Position numbers and translations under genes: made by a program. A DNA stretch of 64,000 nucleotides, taken from contig NC_081337.1 of NCBI RefSeq assembly GCF_022539665.2, forward strand, positions 10,144,679 through 10,208,678, read 5' to 3'. The notes beneath the pieces are model-generated. The model searched no databases, was not told where the DNA came from, and saw only the letters and a list, made by a program, of their open reading frames with translations. Shown piece by piece: positions 1 through 11,400 of the stretch (its first letter is position 1; each line of letters opens with the position of its first letter). This stretch comes from Daphnia carinata (taxonomy: Eukaryota; Arthropoda; Branchiopoda; Diplostraca; Daphniidae).

Positions 1-701
1 GCTTATTAGTCAAAGCAACACGGGACATTGATCTAAGAATCCTTCTACTTCTTCCCAACTCTGCATCTGTATCAGTCAATCTATCTCTAGTGCGAACAAG
101 GACTTCTCTTTGTTGACTTAGTTCTTGAACGACACCAGTACCAATTTCTTCACTTTCTAAAGCAACTTGTGTAGTTCTTTGTATGCTCTGTGATGTTCTT
201 TCCAAGATCGCAGTACCCTGACGAACAGTTGTTTGAAGGGCATTATCAATACCTCTATTCTGGTTATGACCAACAGAATGATTTTCAAACATTGCTCCTC
301 TTGTCGATGCCAGAGACATTTCTGCTTGTTTGGAAGATTTGATCAACAAGGCAAGTTTGGAAGCAGTGTCTTGATGTTTCCGAACCCTAGTTTTGTTAAT
401 AAACCATTCCAGTTACGTAGGAGTTAATGCAAAACAAGTGCATCTGACACTTCATCTTTTCTATTATACATTCTCACCTGCCCATCATTTCCATCCTGAA
501 AGACCCTGGTGCTGCCCTAGCTTCAGCCTCCATTTCGAATATTGCTTGACGTGCCTCGTCTATACCTCTTTCAACGTCGGCAATAATTTGCTTTTTTTCT
601 TCTCCAAAGCATTGTTCCAGACGACCTGTACATTTCCTCTGTAGAACTTCAAATAAACTTTGTACGTCTTCGTCCAACGTCTCGAATTTTTCAGAACTCA
701 T
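1..701 (-). CDS. Vti1b: Vti1b-like v-SNARE, partial (C-terminus beyond window)
   Basis: This is a Qb-SNARE that acts in fusion of endosomal, lysosomal and Golgi vesicles. Exon 1 (701..478) encodes an N-terminal helical region starting MSSEKFETLDEDVQ. Exon 2 (386..1, running off the window) continues in frame across the splice (AG|G). It carries the SNARE segment, ending with GRSRRILRSMSRVALTNK, which corresponds to the conserved SKSRKILRSMSR stretch just before the membrane anchor of vertebrate Vti1b. The anchor itself lies outside the window. The start is the first ATG of an open exon with no better upstream choice. The gene is co-directional with RpL4, which ends 285 bp upstream, so its promoter must lie in that short gap. 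Confidence 0.9.
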
Positions 702-930
702 CTCTAAAATTTAAGAAGACAATATATGTTGAGATTACTTAAACTGGAAATGATTACCGTACCGATGAATCCCTCAAAATGTTATGTCTCAAATGTATGA
801 CCAGAAAAATAACAAACATCAAGTAGCGCCCCTTGTGGCAAGACGAAACATGTTCTGAATCGTCCCAAAAAAACCAATCGATTCTCAACTAGCATAAATT
901 TCACAGTAACACGTTTCAGCCTGCAGAAGG

Positions 931-936
931 TTTATT
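931..936 (-). terminator. Poly(A) signal of RpL4
   Basis: AATAAA on the minus strand, about 50 nt downstream of the RpL4 stop codon. The remaining 230 bp to the Vti1b start codon must hold the Vti1b promoter. I see no TATA box there. Confidence 0.6.
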
Positions 937-985
937 CAGATGTCGCAGAGAAAACGTCATACAGACACTGGTTAAATGATGTCAA

Positions 986-3774
986 TCATTCCTTCTTGTT
1001 TTTCTTCCCCTTTGCTTTCTTGGACTTGGATCCTTTTTCGGCTGCAGCTTCGTCTACTGCAACTTGAGTTGCAGAAGTTTCTTCTACCGGCTTAGTGTTC
1101 GGGGCAGTTTCAGCAAGAACTGGAGTCGTAGGCTTCACATCAGTGACAGCTGGGATGGCAATTGGCGGCGATTTTCCCTTGACAGGAGCTCCGGTTTTCG
1201 CTTTAGCGTCTGGTGTTACTTCCATTGCCTCGTTTTTACCTGAAACTTTGGTTACAGGTTCATTGGGGATAGTAGCGATTTGTGGAGCCGGGTCTTTTGC
1301 GGGAGATTTCGCAGTCTTGACCTCAACTAGAGATTCGGAGGTATCCATTGGCTCTATTTGAGAATTCTTCGCAGCTTCCGACCGGTACTTCTTGCCTTTC
1401 TTCGATTCTGGTTGAGTAGGTTTAGGGGCGTCAACGGGAAGGACTTGAATTGGTTTGACATCTTGAACTGGTGCTTGAACAGGCGTTTCCTCTTTCGGCT
1501 TTTCAACAGGTAAATTCGATTCGGGTACTAAGGACTGATGGAGCAAAAAAAAAAAAAAAAATTACGATCTGATTTTATATCCGTCGACACTCACTACAGA
1601 GGACAACTCACCATAACATCTGTTGATTAGCTCAATAAACCATGCCGTGTGCTCACTCGCAGGCTAGGCAGCTACCTTCTTGGTAGCACTCGCCTATCAT
1701 GTTAAACAAGGGGGCATGCATTAAATTGCGTTCACATGCGAGATGACAAACACTACTAGTGACACAAAAACAATGAAAATCACAATCTATTGGACAAATA
1801 CCTCTCGCTTCTTCTCGAGCAAAGCAGCCTTGCTCTTCTTCCTGGCTTCAGCAACCGCAGCAGCAGACTTCTTAATCACGGCGGAGTACGGGTTCAATTT
1901 CATCAACGCCCTCATGTTGGTAAGAGGATTGCGTTTAACAGATGCGCGACGCACCATCTTCCTGTAATTTTAGGAAAAATTTAACGGCGTGCTATTATTC
2001 GTACTTAAATACGACAAGTTCGTGTTCAATGAAAGCACCATCAATGTCATAAACCAACTCTAAATATCTTCATCAAAAACTAAAATAAATCCAAAACTTG
2101 CCTTGGTCGTCTGATGACCTTCTGGATTTCATCAGACTTCAGCAATCGCGACAAATCTGTGCCAGTCATGATCGGCTGAGGCAAGTTGTAATCGCTCTTC
2201 AGCTTGGACTTCTCACGCCATGTGCCGTAAAGGGCATTCAAACGTTGGAAGGCAGATTCGGTCCAGATACAGAAACGACCAACGTGGCCTCCAGGAGCAA
2301 GCTTCAAGAGGTTAAGTTTGTTGACAGACACCAACGAGACGCCGGGGATGTTACGGAAAGCCTTGGTCAAACCCTGGTCCTTGCCGTAGATAATCAAAGG
2401 ACCCAACTTGCTAGTGCGGCGACGGTTGCGCATCTTTCCTTTGCCAGCACGGAAACGTCTGGTCTTGTAAACCTGAAATCGGAAGATTAAATACCGTTAC
2501 ACAATTTCCTGAGTTCTAAGCTAAAATCATAGATATAAAGAAGCAACTCTTAAACTACACATATTAATCACACGAACTCGCCTTCTGAACATCGGTCCAT
2601 GCGCGAAGACGGCGCAACAACACAACAGCTTGTTTGGTTTTGTTGTACTCTTGAACCTTATCCGAGACAACCAGGGGCATCTCCGGGACATCATTAATCA
2701 AATGCCCTGAAATAACAACAAATACATTATTGAATAATTCCGCCGCCATGATTTTGGTAAATAAAAAACGTTAATGATTCCAGCTGATATTACCTTTGGA
2801 CATAACCAAAGATGGGATTCCCGAAGCAGCGATAGCCGAGCACAAGGCGTAACGTTTCTGGTTTACATTGATCTTGCGATGCCAACGGCGCCAGATCTTA
2901 GTGGGGGCAAACATACGTCCACCACGACACATGTTACCATAGGCACCCTGGCCGGAACGGTGAGTACCACCACCTCGAACACGGGGAATACGTGCCACAG
3001 CACGACCAGTACCCCATGATTCAGCACTTGTCTGATGACCTATAATACAAATCTTTATGGTTATAATTTACCAGGCTTAATGTCTGTTTTCCCAACCCCT
3101 TGTTTTGATATACAAAAATAAGACCTAACAGTGTCACTTTAATATTGCATACAGCAAACAAACATGGTATACAATAGTTTACAGCATTGTGACACATGCC
3201 TTTCACAATAATATTATATACCTGCTTTCTCGCTGACACAATACGGGTGGCGACGGTTCATCGACATTTGTTGTTGAACAAAGCTGACAATATCGGGTCT
3301 GATTGGAGCCCTGAAGATTGCGGGGAGCTGAATGCTCGTACCCGAGGCCTCAGCCTTCTCATTATAAACCGTGATCAACGGCCTAGCGACCACCTTACTC
3401 TGCAAAAAACGAAAAACAAGAAAAAAAAGTTAGCCATGTTGCTGATTTACTCCCAATGAAACCTTATTTTTAAAAAAAAGTGAAGAAGTTCAAAAAATAC
3501 ATCATTAATGAAGTTGCTTAAACAATGGCAAACGTAGCATTGAGAATAAAATAAGATAGACTTGACACGAGGATAGCCAACCACGCTGTGGGTACCAATA
3601 TCTTACACGTTTCGATGACTTTATCGAAACCGAAGGAGTAACAAATTATCCATCAAATTTCTTTGTTTTTTTTTTCTCTCTCTCACAATCTTCACAGTTG
3701 ACACAGATTTCCAGTTGTTAAAAAAATATACAAAATAAGCAATCCCAATTAAATAAAAATGCTATGCTTACCAT
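986..3774 (-). CDS. RpL4: 60S ribosomal protein L4 (uL4)
   Basis: This is a large-subunit ribosomal protein whose long loop lines the peptide exit tunnel. There are seven coding exons: 3774..3772, 3399..3222, 3039..2794, 2706..2582, 2472..2102, 1961..1802 and 1534..986, giving 543 residues. The first exon holds only the ATG, typical of ribosomal protein genes. Diagnostic stretches are [29 protein letters not shown], split here as [16 protein letters not shown] then [13 protein letters not shown], and [18 protein letters not shown]. The C-terminal tail (last exon, about 183 residues) is low-complexity, rich in Pro, Val, Ala and Lys, and ends in a Lys-rich segment [11 protein letters not shown], longer than but similar in kind to the vertebrate tail. 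Two introns use GC donors (see findings). The gene is divergent from BCAS2. Confidence 0.96.
1641..1718 (-). ncRNA. Candidate structured (H/ACA-like) RNA in the last RpL4 intron
   Basis: The last RpL4 intron (1535-1801) contains nested complementary segments. An outer pair is catgcc (1641-1646) with ggcatg (1713-1718). A middle pair is aggc (1666-1669) with gcct (1692-1695). A perfect 6-bp stem is gctacc/ggtagc around a 5-nt loop (1671-1687). Ribosomal protein introns often host snoRNAs, and vertebrate RPL4 introns do. I could not identify confident H and ACA boxes, so this is only a candidate. Confidence 0.3.
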
Positions 3775-4248
3775 CTTGGTGATAGTCCGGTACCGGATTG
3801 ATAGAGCAAGAAAATGAACGAAACAAGATGGAAGCTAGCCCGGAAAATGACTCAGATTGCCAAGTTGCTTGTAAAATACCCGTTTTACGATATTTTTTCT
3901 AATTGAATAAATACTATGTTTTACCTTAATTATTAACAGCAGAAATTCAAACAAATATTTTTTAATTAAAAGCCCAACGCTTTTGCATTAATAACTTATA
4001 ATTTTAAGTTCTTGAAGATATTTGTATAAAAAATTCAACAGTGTACAGCGTTGCGTCGAGTAAAATAAAAAAAAACCATCATTTATTTTTTAAAGTAAAA
4101 AATACTGCTATTAAATAGCCCTATTGTTACAAAAATGTTATTTTACAAATATTTGATTTATATATTCTAATTTGCTCATTTTTATTGTGCATGATGGCTG
4201 CCATGCATTTTGGCAATGTAGCAGACAACGAGCTCACAAAACACGAAA
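3775..4248. promoter_or_regulatory. Shared divergent promoter region RpL4 / BCAS2
   Basis: The stretch between the two start codons is 474 bp and AT-rich over most of its length (3890-4190). Both start-proximal ends are GC-richer. CAAGATGG, a YY1-like motif, occurs at 3824-3831 on the + strand, and the RpL4 start codon itself sits in CCAAGATGG on the minus strand. Pyrimidine-rich sequence upstream of the RpL4 ATG (minus strand near 3800-3815) is compatible with a 5' TOP leader. No TATA box is evident for either gene. Confidence 0.45.
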
Positions 4249-5220
4249 ATGCCGATTCCATCAACAAACAACTCAACGACAAATGAAAGAATTTTAGTCG
4301 ATGATTTACCCTATGTAGACCAAGAATATGGAGATCCGGTTCTTCGAGAAGCGGTAATAGATGTCACAATGTTATTCTTTTATCTGAATTTGCTTGCTTA
4401 AAAATGTAGATCGGTAGTAACTATTGGCTGAGAAAGTCAAATGTGTCAAGTTTTGTTAATATCCTATTTTCGTTTTAGGCCCTGGCGTTGGTTGATGAAG
4501 AGACTCGGAGGTACAGACCAACAAAGAATTACCTAGAACATCTGCCTCCTCTTGAACTTTCATCTTTTGAAGTAGGAATGCTTCTATGAGACCACTGACA
4601 TTAATTTATAATAATGTTGAAACTTTTTGGCAGACACCTCTTATGAAAACCGAATTTGAGCGCCTATCTCAAAAGAAACCTATGGATGTTTTAAGTATGA
4701 AACGCTATGAACTTCCTCCACCTTCTGCTGGTCGCCTCAATGATCTGCAAGCATGGATAGAATGTGTGGATAATTCTATGGCTCAGCTTGAGCATCAGAC
4801 AACTAGGTTTGTTTTCAATAATTGTTTGACAAAAATTCGTTTTTTATGTACGTTGTAACAATTAAAAATGATGAACCAAAGGATTTTGAACCTGGAATTG
4901 ATGTCAGAATATGGCTGTGAATCATGGAGAATCTACAACACTGTACTATCCCAGATGATCTCCCAATCACAAAAGCAACTTCAAGAGTTAAAGTATTGAG
5001 TAACAAGACTGACTGATAATTTGCAAAATACATTGTCATATATTTTCTTTACAGGAAACAGATTCAAGATGTCAATTGGGCTAGAAAGAAGGATCAGACA
5101 GAGGCTGGAGAAAAAATGAAACACTTGGAAGCCACTTGGTTTGGTTTGATCACTAAAAACTACGAAATAGAACTCGCGTGTGCTGAAATTGAGAGACAGT
5201 TGGCTTCACTGAACGAATAA
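4249..5220 (+). CDS. BCAS2: Pre-mRNA-splicing factor SPF27 / BCAS2
   Basis: This is a core subunit of the Prp19 (NineTeen) complex, needed for spliceosome activation in the nucleus. Exons are 4249-4353, 4479-4571, 4634-4806, 4882-4992 and 5055-5220, giving 215 residues, close to the family's usual 225. Conserved blocks are [46 protein letters not shown] and the C-terminal coiled coil with [12 protein letters not shown] and KNYEIE. An upstream ATG pair near 4191-4197 opens a different, short frame, so the ATG at 4249 (MPIPSTNN) was chosen because it runs into the conserved [13 protein letters not shown] segment. The stop overlaps a poly(A) signal. Confidence 0.95.
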
Positions 5221-5221
5221 A
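5216..5221 (+). terminator. Poly(A) signal overlapping the BCAS2 stop codon
   Basis: AATAAA includes the TAA stop (5218-5220). If used, the 3' UTR would be only a few tens of bases. The 273-bp gap to the convergent MCC stop holds nothing else I recognise. Confidence 0.5.
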
Positions 5222-5493
5222 ATCCATTGTAAACGTACTCATCGAATTCGATTAATACACTGCAACAACAAAATGTTTCATTCGAGATTTAAGTGATGAC
5301 AGCCAAAAATGCATTGGTTGTAGGAGAACGATTTAATTAGTTTTAAGTCATAGAGGCAATCGTCAATTTGCTTTTTAAATCAATCATAAGTAGCATGCTC
5401 AATTTTATGTATCACACAATTCAAAATGAGGGAAAGCACATGAGTACAGCGAAGCGTAGATGAATCAAGAGAGCCGAAGAAGAGGCGGTATGA

Positions 5494-8400
5494 TCATAGA
5501 GACGTCTCACTTGGAGCAGAGCTCAGTGGTAATGGACGAACGGAAGACTCATCTTCCAGTGCCAAAACTCGTTGCTTGAGGACACGAACCTAATCAAAGA
5601 TTTTAATTTAACCTCCAAAATATTGCTAGTTCTACATACCATTTCCAATTACCTGCATTGCATGTCTTTCGGACATGTTCACCATCTGCTGCTCTAATCT
5701 TTTTAACCGAGACTGGTATTTTTTCTTAGTCCTCTCAAGAAGTTGAACCAGCGTTCTGAAAATTTATTTACACATGCGTTAGTTATTGCACAATCTTAGA
5801 ATTAATGGATACGGAAATGCAACGAGATGTCTTACGCATTGGCTTTCTTTACGTCGCTCACTAGCTCCGCCGATTGTTGGCTACGGAGGTCGGCACTTGT
5901 TGTGACGCGTTCAAGTGCTCCTGTCAATTCTTGGATTTTCAATTGGAGTCTCTTTTCTCGAACTGTTACGTCATCTCCATCGGCTGCATCAGTTGGCGGC
6001 ACAGGCTTTTCGCCTGACGCTTCTGGACTTATTCCCTATCGGCGTTAAGTCGTTTCTAGGGCATTAGGCACCAACGAATATTTAAATTACAATTTTAAAA
6101 CTTACGGCTGAGTGCAGAATTCGCAGTTGCGCAGTAGCTGCTTGTTGTTGGGCTTCATGTGCAGCTCGTTCTTTTTCAAGAATATAAACCTGAGTTCGGA
6201 GTCGTGAACGCTCTTCTCTCATGGCCATCAGCTCCTAAAAGGATCGGCATGAAATCAATAATTCGCATTCACTTTAATGCGGATTTTACTGCACCTGCAT
6301 GATAACAGCCATCTCAAGATCTATTTTCCGAGCCTCTCCTAAAGGTAAAACGTCTTTCGGCAAAGGATCAACCAAAACTGATTCTAACGGTAGCGAAACT
6401 TGTTGAACTGTGTTTTCCAAGCTGGCTCTATCACCTAATAACGTAATTGGTAGGTAATTATTATGATAGTTATTAGGAAAAACAGACAATGATCAAAATT
6501 TTACCTTTCAATCGGCCAATTATATCTCGCACCTTTCTTTCTGTAGGCTCTAGGGTACATGCAGGGTTGGATCCCGATCCCGAACCACTTTCTGCTCCAC
6601 TAGAAGTGGAGCTAGTCGTACTAGAAGATTGACAAGAAACAGTCAAATAACAATTTTGAAAAATCACGGAGATTGATTTAATTACTTAGTATGCCTCCCA
6701 GTGTCTTCCCAATTGTCGCGATCACGATCGTATTTGGAAAGAAGGGATCGGGCAAGGTTTTCAGCCGAACGCCTGCGCTCGGTAGCACGTTTCCAAAGAA
6801 CGCTGAGATCTTTGCTGTTGCCACTGGTTTCCGTTTCCCAACCAGACCCACCACGACCCGTCAGCCCGAGACCAGCCACTTGGCAATTAGCCAAGAGTAA
6901 AGACATTTCACTCTCCACCAAAGCAGCGAGAACTTCAAAGGCTTCTGAAACCCGATCGGCCCGCTCCAGGGCCAGGCGTAAAGCCATGCAATTCGACTCG
7001 TATTTTCCTGCATGAATAAACAACAACATGATATCAATTTCAACAATTTTATCGCGTACAAATACCAAGAAGGACGGCGAGACGTTCGCCGAGAGCTCGA
7101 GATTCAGCAAGCGTTAGGGAAAGAACGTCGTTTTGGGCTCGCAAATGCTCGGATCGGCTTGCCAATCGTTCAACTTCCAATTCCAATTCATTGACACGTA
7201 CAGCCTCGGCTCCCGAGGAATGATGTGCTTCGCCTTGTACTGAATCCTGGTGGACCGCACAGACCAACTGCTCAGCCACACGAGCATCGCGTATCTACAA
7301 AAGTTTCAAAAGAATTATGACGACGGTTTTATGTGTAAATATTTATGCAGAATGGAGAAGGTTAGAACATGAAGCCACGAACCAAAATAACGAAATCATT
7401 GTTTGAAAAGAACCTATTTCAGGTCAGACCGATGAGTGTCTGCCTTTTATGGAAAATTTTAGACATCCAAATGTGATAAGTAAACATGCCCAACGGAAAG
7501 CTATGATGAGCGACCGTTCAGAGCTGGGTGAAAACTTGGGTGGCTTCAATAACTGGAGATGGTTTCTGCCAAACAGTACCAAGAGTGTCCGTGACTAAGG
7601 CACTTGAAGGAGATTAACATATTAACGTCAAGGTCTTCGAACTACGAATGATTTTCTTCCGACGGCAGTCCACGATCATATCAAATAAGAATTACAAAAG
7701 AACCTCGTCTTACCCCGAAACTGGCAATTTGAGAACCGGTCAAGAGTTTTTCTCGACCATCTAATCGACGAATGCGCACCCGTTCGGCAACCTTGCAGAC
7801 AGGGCCTTCTTCGACGACTACTGGGCTAGATACACGGCTTGACGTAAATCGCTGGTGTACTGGGCTGCCTTGGAGGCTGGAAAGCGCTCCCATGCTGGCG
7901 GCCGCCGACAGAGGTAGAGGCCGGGGCTGTTGGCTCATTTCCAACTGTCGCTTTAGCTCATCGCGCTCATTGCGTAGGGCGTCCACAGCTTCATGAGCCT
8001 GGTTCAAATCTTGGCCGAGTCGTAGAATTTCCACTTTCAGTTCTTTGTTTTCCAAGCTGAACGAGGTCAAAGGATCAACAATCGTAGCGGAAGTTTCTTT
8101 GGCACTGGCGGAAAGAAACTGGTCGAGATTTTCTCCAGCCTGAACGGCTTTGGCGTCTAGATCATCTTCGCCGGCCTGGTTCGCTTCACCTGCTGGCACT
8201 GCGCCATCCTCATCTACATGAAAGAAATACAACTCATTATTATAATTCTAAATAAATGCAAGAAAATATAGTCAAGATTAACGATATTATCGTGGCAAAC
8301 CCTTAAAAAAAACGACTATAGTACTTTTTTCCTTATGTCGTTTATACGGAATCGAGGTCGACATGTATAATGAAGCGTTAATGATCGACGTTTAACCTGC

Positions 8401-11400
8401 TATCTTGGCGTTGACGCCACTTCCAGAACAAGCAATCTTATAGCTTTGTCAAATCAGACATTCTTGACATGGCTCTTTGGGCTTAATTACAACGTAGATT
8501 GCGGCCCTCACAAGTTTGAAGGGTGGAATCTTTTGGTTACCCGTACCAAGTCTCTACTACCCTTCCATCGCCGTCGATAGTTTTACGGTGTAGACAAAAT
8601 CCCTTTCATGTTTCGATCAATAAGTCATTTTCGTGGCTACGTTTCATTCTCTGATGATCCTTACCGGAAGAGCTGGCACCGAAAGAGAGATCGCTACTGC
8701 AGCTGCTGGAAACGGCTTCGGGCTCGTCTTCGGTCGCATCTTGGCCATCCAGCAAGCTATAGCCGACCTCTTCGGCTCGCTTGTTCTGAGTGGATGCCTC
8801 TGGCTTTATATTAGACTTGGCGGAGCCTTTTATTTCGAGATGGGGGTGCTTCCCTTTATTTCTCTCCTCGCCTTCACTTTCGACGTCATCCTCATCATCT
8901 TCTTCCTCTTCGTCTTCTTCCGTTTCCTCTTCTTCTCCCTCTTCTTTGATGACGCTGTAATTTGCACACGGCAAAATGATAGATGACGTCAACAAAATAC
9001 CATTTGTATTTTCTGATTACTTGTACTGTTGTCGGTTTAATTTCCGAGTCAGCTCAGCGATGACGCTATGCAATTCCGTCAGTCGTTCTTCATATTGGGT
9101 GGACTGGCGTTCCAACCGTTCCTCACTTTCCTGCACCAATCGCAATCGCTCCAGCTGACACAAATAAAACAAAAACAACATGATACGATCAGTTTTGCAA
9201 AATAGAAAGGGAAACTGGTGATGGTACCTGTGTTTTCGCAAGAGCTTGTTCGAGCGTGTCCCGATCTTGCGCAGCTCTCTGCAATCTCGCATGGAGTTCT
9301 CCTATTTCTCCACGAAGTGAGCCCAGCGCGGTCAGGTGTAGCTGAACAAAAAAAATGTAAGATTAAAGAATTATTTATCAAAAGACAAAATGTCAAGGAC
9401 AAAATGGCGGGACATTTCGCTTAACTAATTCAGCCCGAGATCTCAATCTCATCAAAGAGGGTAAAACGTAAATGAACAGGGAAACTTAAGAGATTTTATT
9501 CTTCCTAATATGTGTGCGCGTGTTTTACTGTAGCTCAATAGCTCCCGTCGAAGCACATCAACCAGGATCCGTTTTATAAATAGAGAGGAGGGCGGAAACT
9601 GTTGAAGCGTTATATTCTGGTGTCATGGAAACACACAGTTCGAGCTATTACAAATGATTACCATACTTAAAAAAAAAAACTCTTTTCGATATTCTCCACG
9701 CAAGGATTAACACGGCTGACGGGCAAGTTAACCTGTCTCGCACGCAACGAACTTAGCCATTTTTTACGCAAACCGTACTTTTTGCTCTACGACGAACGGC
9801 TGCTAGAACAAACGCTAAAAGGCAAGCCAAGACTCCGTGTCGTTCCCACAGCGAAACAGCTCAGAAACATGCATTAAATCGGAAGCGCTTGCCAGCTGAG
9901 TCAACATGTCTTTTCTCGTATGCAAGAGATAGGAAATTTGTTTTCAATTCGGGTTGCCTTCCGGCATTAAAAAAGAGGGTTATCGGGGACTGCTGCGCTG
10001 AGAAAACACTGCCACAATCTATTCACGATATGGAACCTTGATTGATGGTTACGCAAAGGAAACATAACCTCAAATATAATTTCAGAAAGTATTGCAGCTG
10101 AGATCGAGAGTTACAACCTGTCAACACAAAAATGCATAGTGATTTGCAAAGAAAATTTCATCGTTCACCGCACTTTATCGTGAGCTCGAAAGTGTTTTCT
10201 TTTCACAAACTAAACAAAGCCTTGCACAGTCGACGACATGATACCATTTTAGAATAGTTTTCGGATAACCGTCTACTGAAGCTACTTTGTTATGCTATTA
10301 GGGGCTGCTGGGGGGTTCACAGCTCTTCTGCCAGAGAACCAAGAGACGATAAATGAGCCGATCCGGTTGACACCGTTGGAAAGACACGAGAGAGAGAGAG
10401 AGAGAGAAAAGTACCATCTGGAATATGGAGGCCTGTGTTGTCATGTCACTTCTCGCGTTTTCTCTAGTCTAATAACCGCCAGTTCCCTTTAAATGACTCC
10501 CTACAGAGTTTCTTTCAACCGCCAGGCCGTCGAAGCAAATAATGAGGCCAATCAGCGGATGCCTCTATGAGATGAACCAGCTGGCGCGGAATTGAGAGAC
10601 CAGGAAAATGGCAGTCAGCTGTAAATCTAATAAAGTAGTAGTTAAATGAATTAACGATCGTGAAACCGCGTCTACTCTTCAGAGAAACGGCCGAATATTG
10701 GAAGAGCGTGTCCTACATAATATCTATCGTCGGTAGTAGTTCGGTTCCTTTATTCCCCTTAATGCGTTTTTCCCTTTCTCCGAAAAAAGAATCGCTGACG
10801 GTTTCTTTTTCAATTTTTCGCCTACTTTTATAATATTTTTACCCCCTTTTTTCCCCAGAATCTAATAAACAAGAAATAAAACCACAAAAATAAGAAAGGC
10901 AAAAAAAAAAAACCATTTCTGCGCCATCGATCGTTGTTGACGCTAGTTTCTAGCTTCCGTGCCTATCGATCCAGCCCTTTCAAAAGCACATATAACCCAC
11001 ACATCCGCCTACACAATACATGGCTCCTCCCGGCTGCCCAGGGTTGGAAACATTTTTGCACTCGTGCAAGTCGATAATCCGCACAGCGCCTATGATGGGA
11101 TAGAAAACAACGAAACAACGACAAACAGTGCGGTACCTTTTCGTTTCCCCTTTGTAAATGGGCGTTACATGTCGCATCTAGGAAACAACACGAAAAAAAA
11201 AATAAAATGGGATTTTTTTTTAAAAGCACATGGATCTGGAGGATGACATTTTGGTCAAGCCATCGTTGCGCTTCAAATCGACTTCTCAGGGGGAGTGGCA
11301 AAAAATTTAATCTGGGCAGTGTCGTTTTCCTTCCCCCTCTAAAACAAGAAAAGCTTATAGAAATTGTAGGCGTAATTTTATCGCTGGTGCAAAAAATACG

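Noticed and set aside
1962-2101. Possible C/D box snoRNA (TTGATGAAGA on the minus strand) in RpL4 intron 5
   Set aside because: A C-box-like sequence is present but no proper D box (CTGA) lies at the right distance and no terminal stem is visible.
4191-4290. Upstream ATGs before the BCAS2 start
   Set aside because: They open a different frame that stops within about 30 codons.
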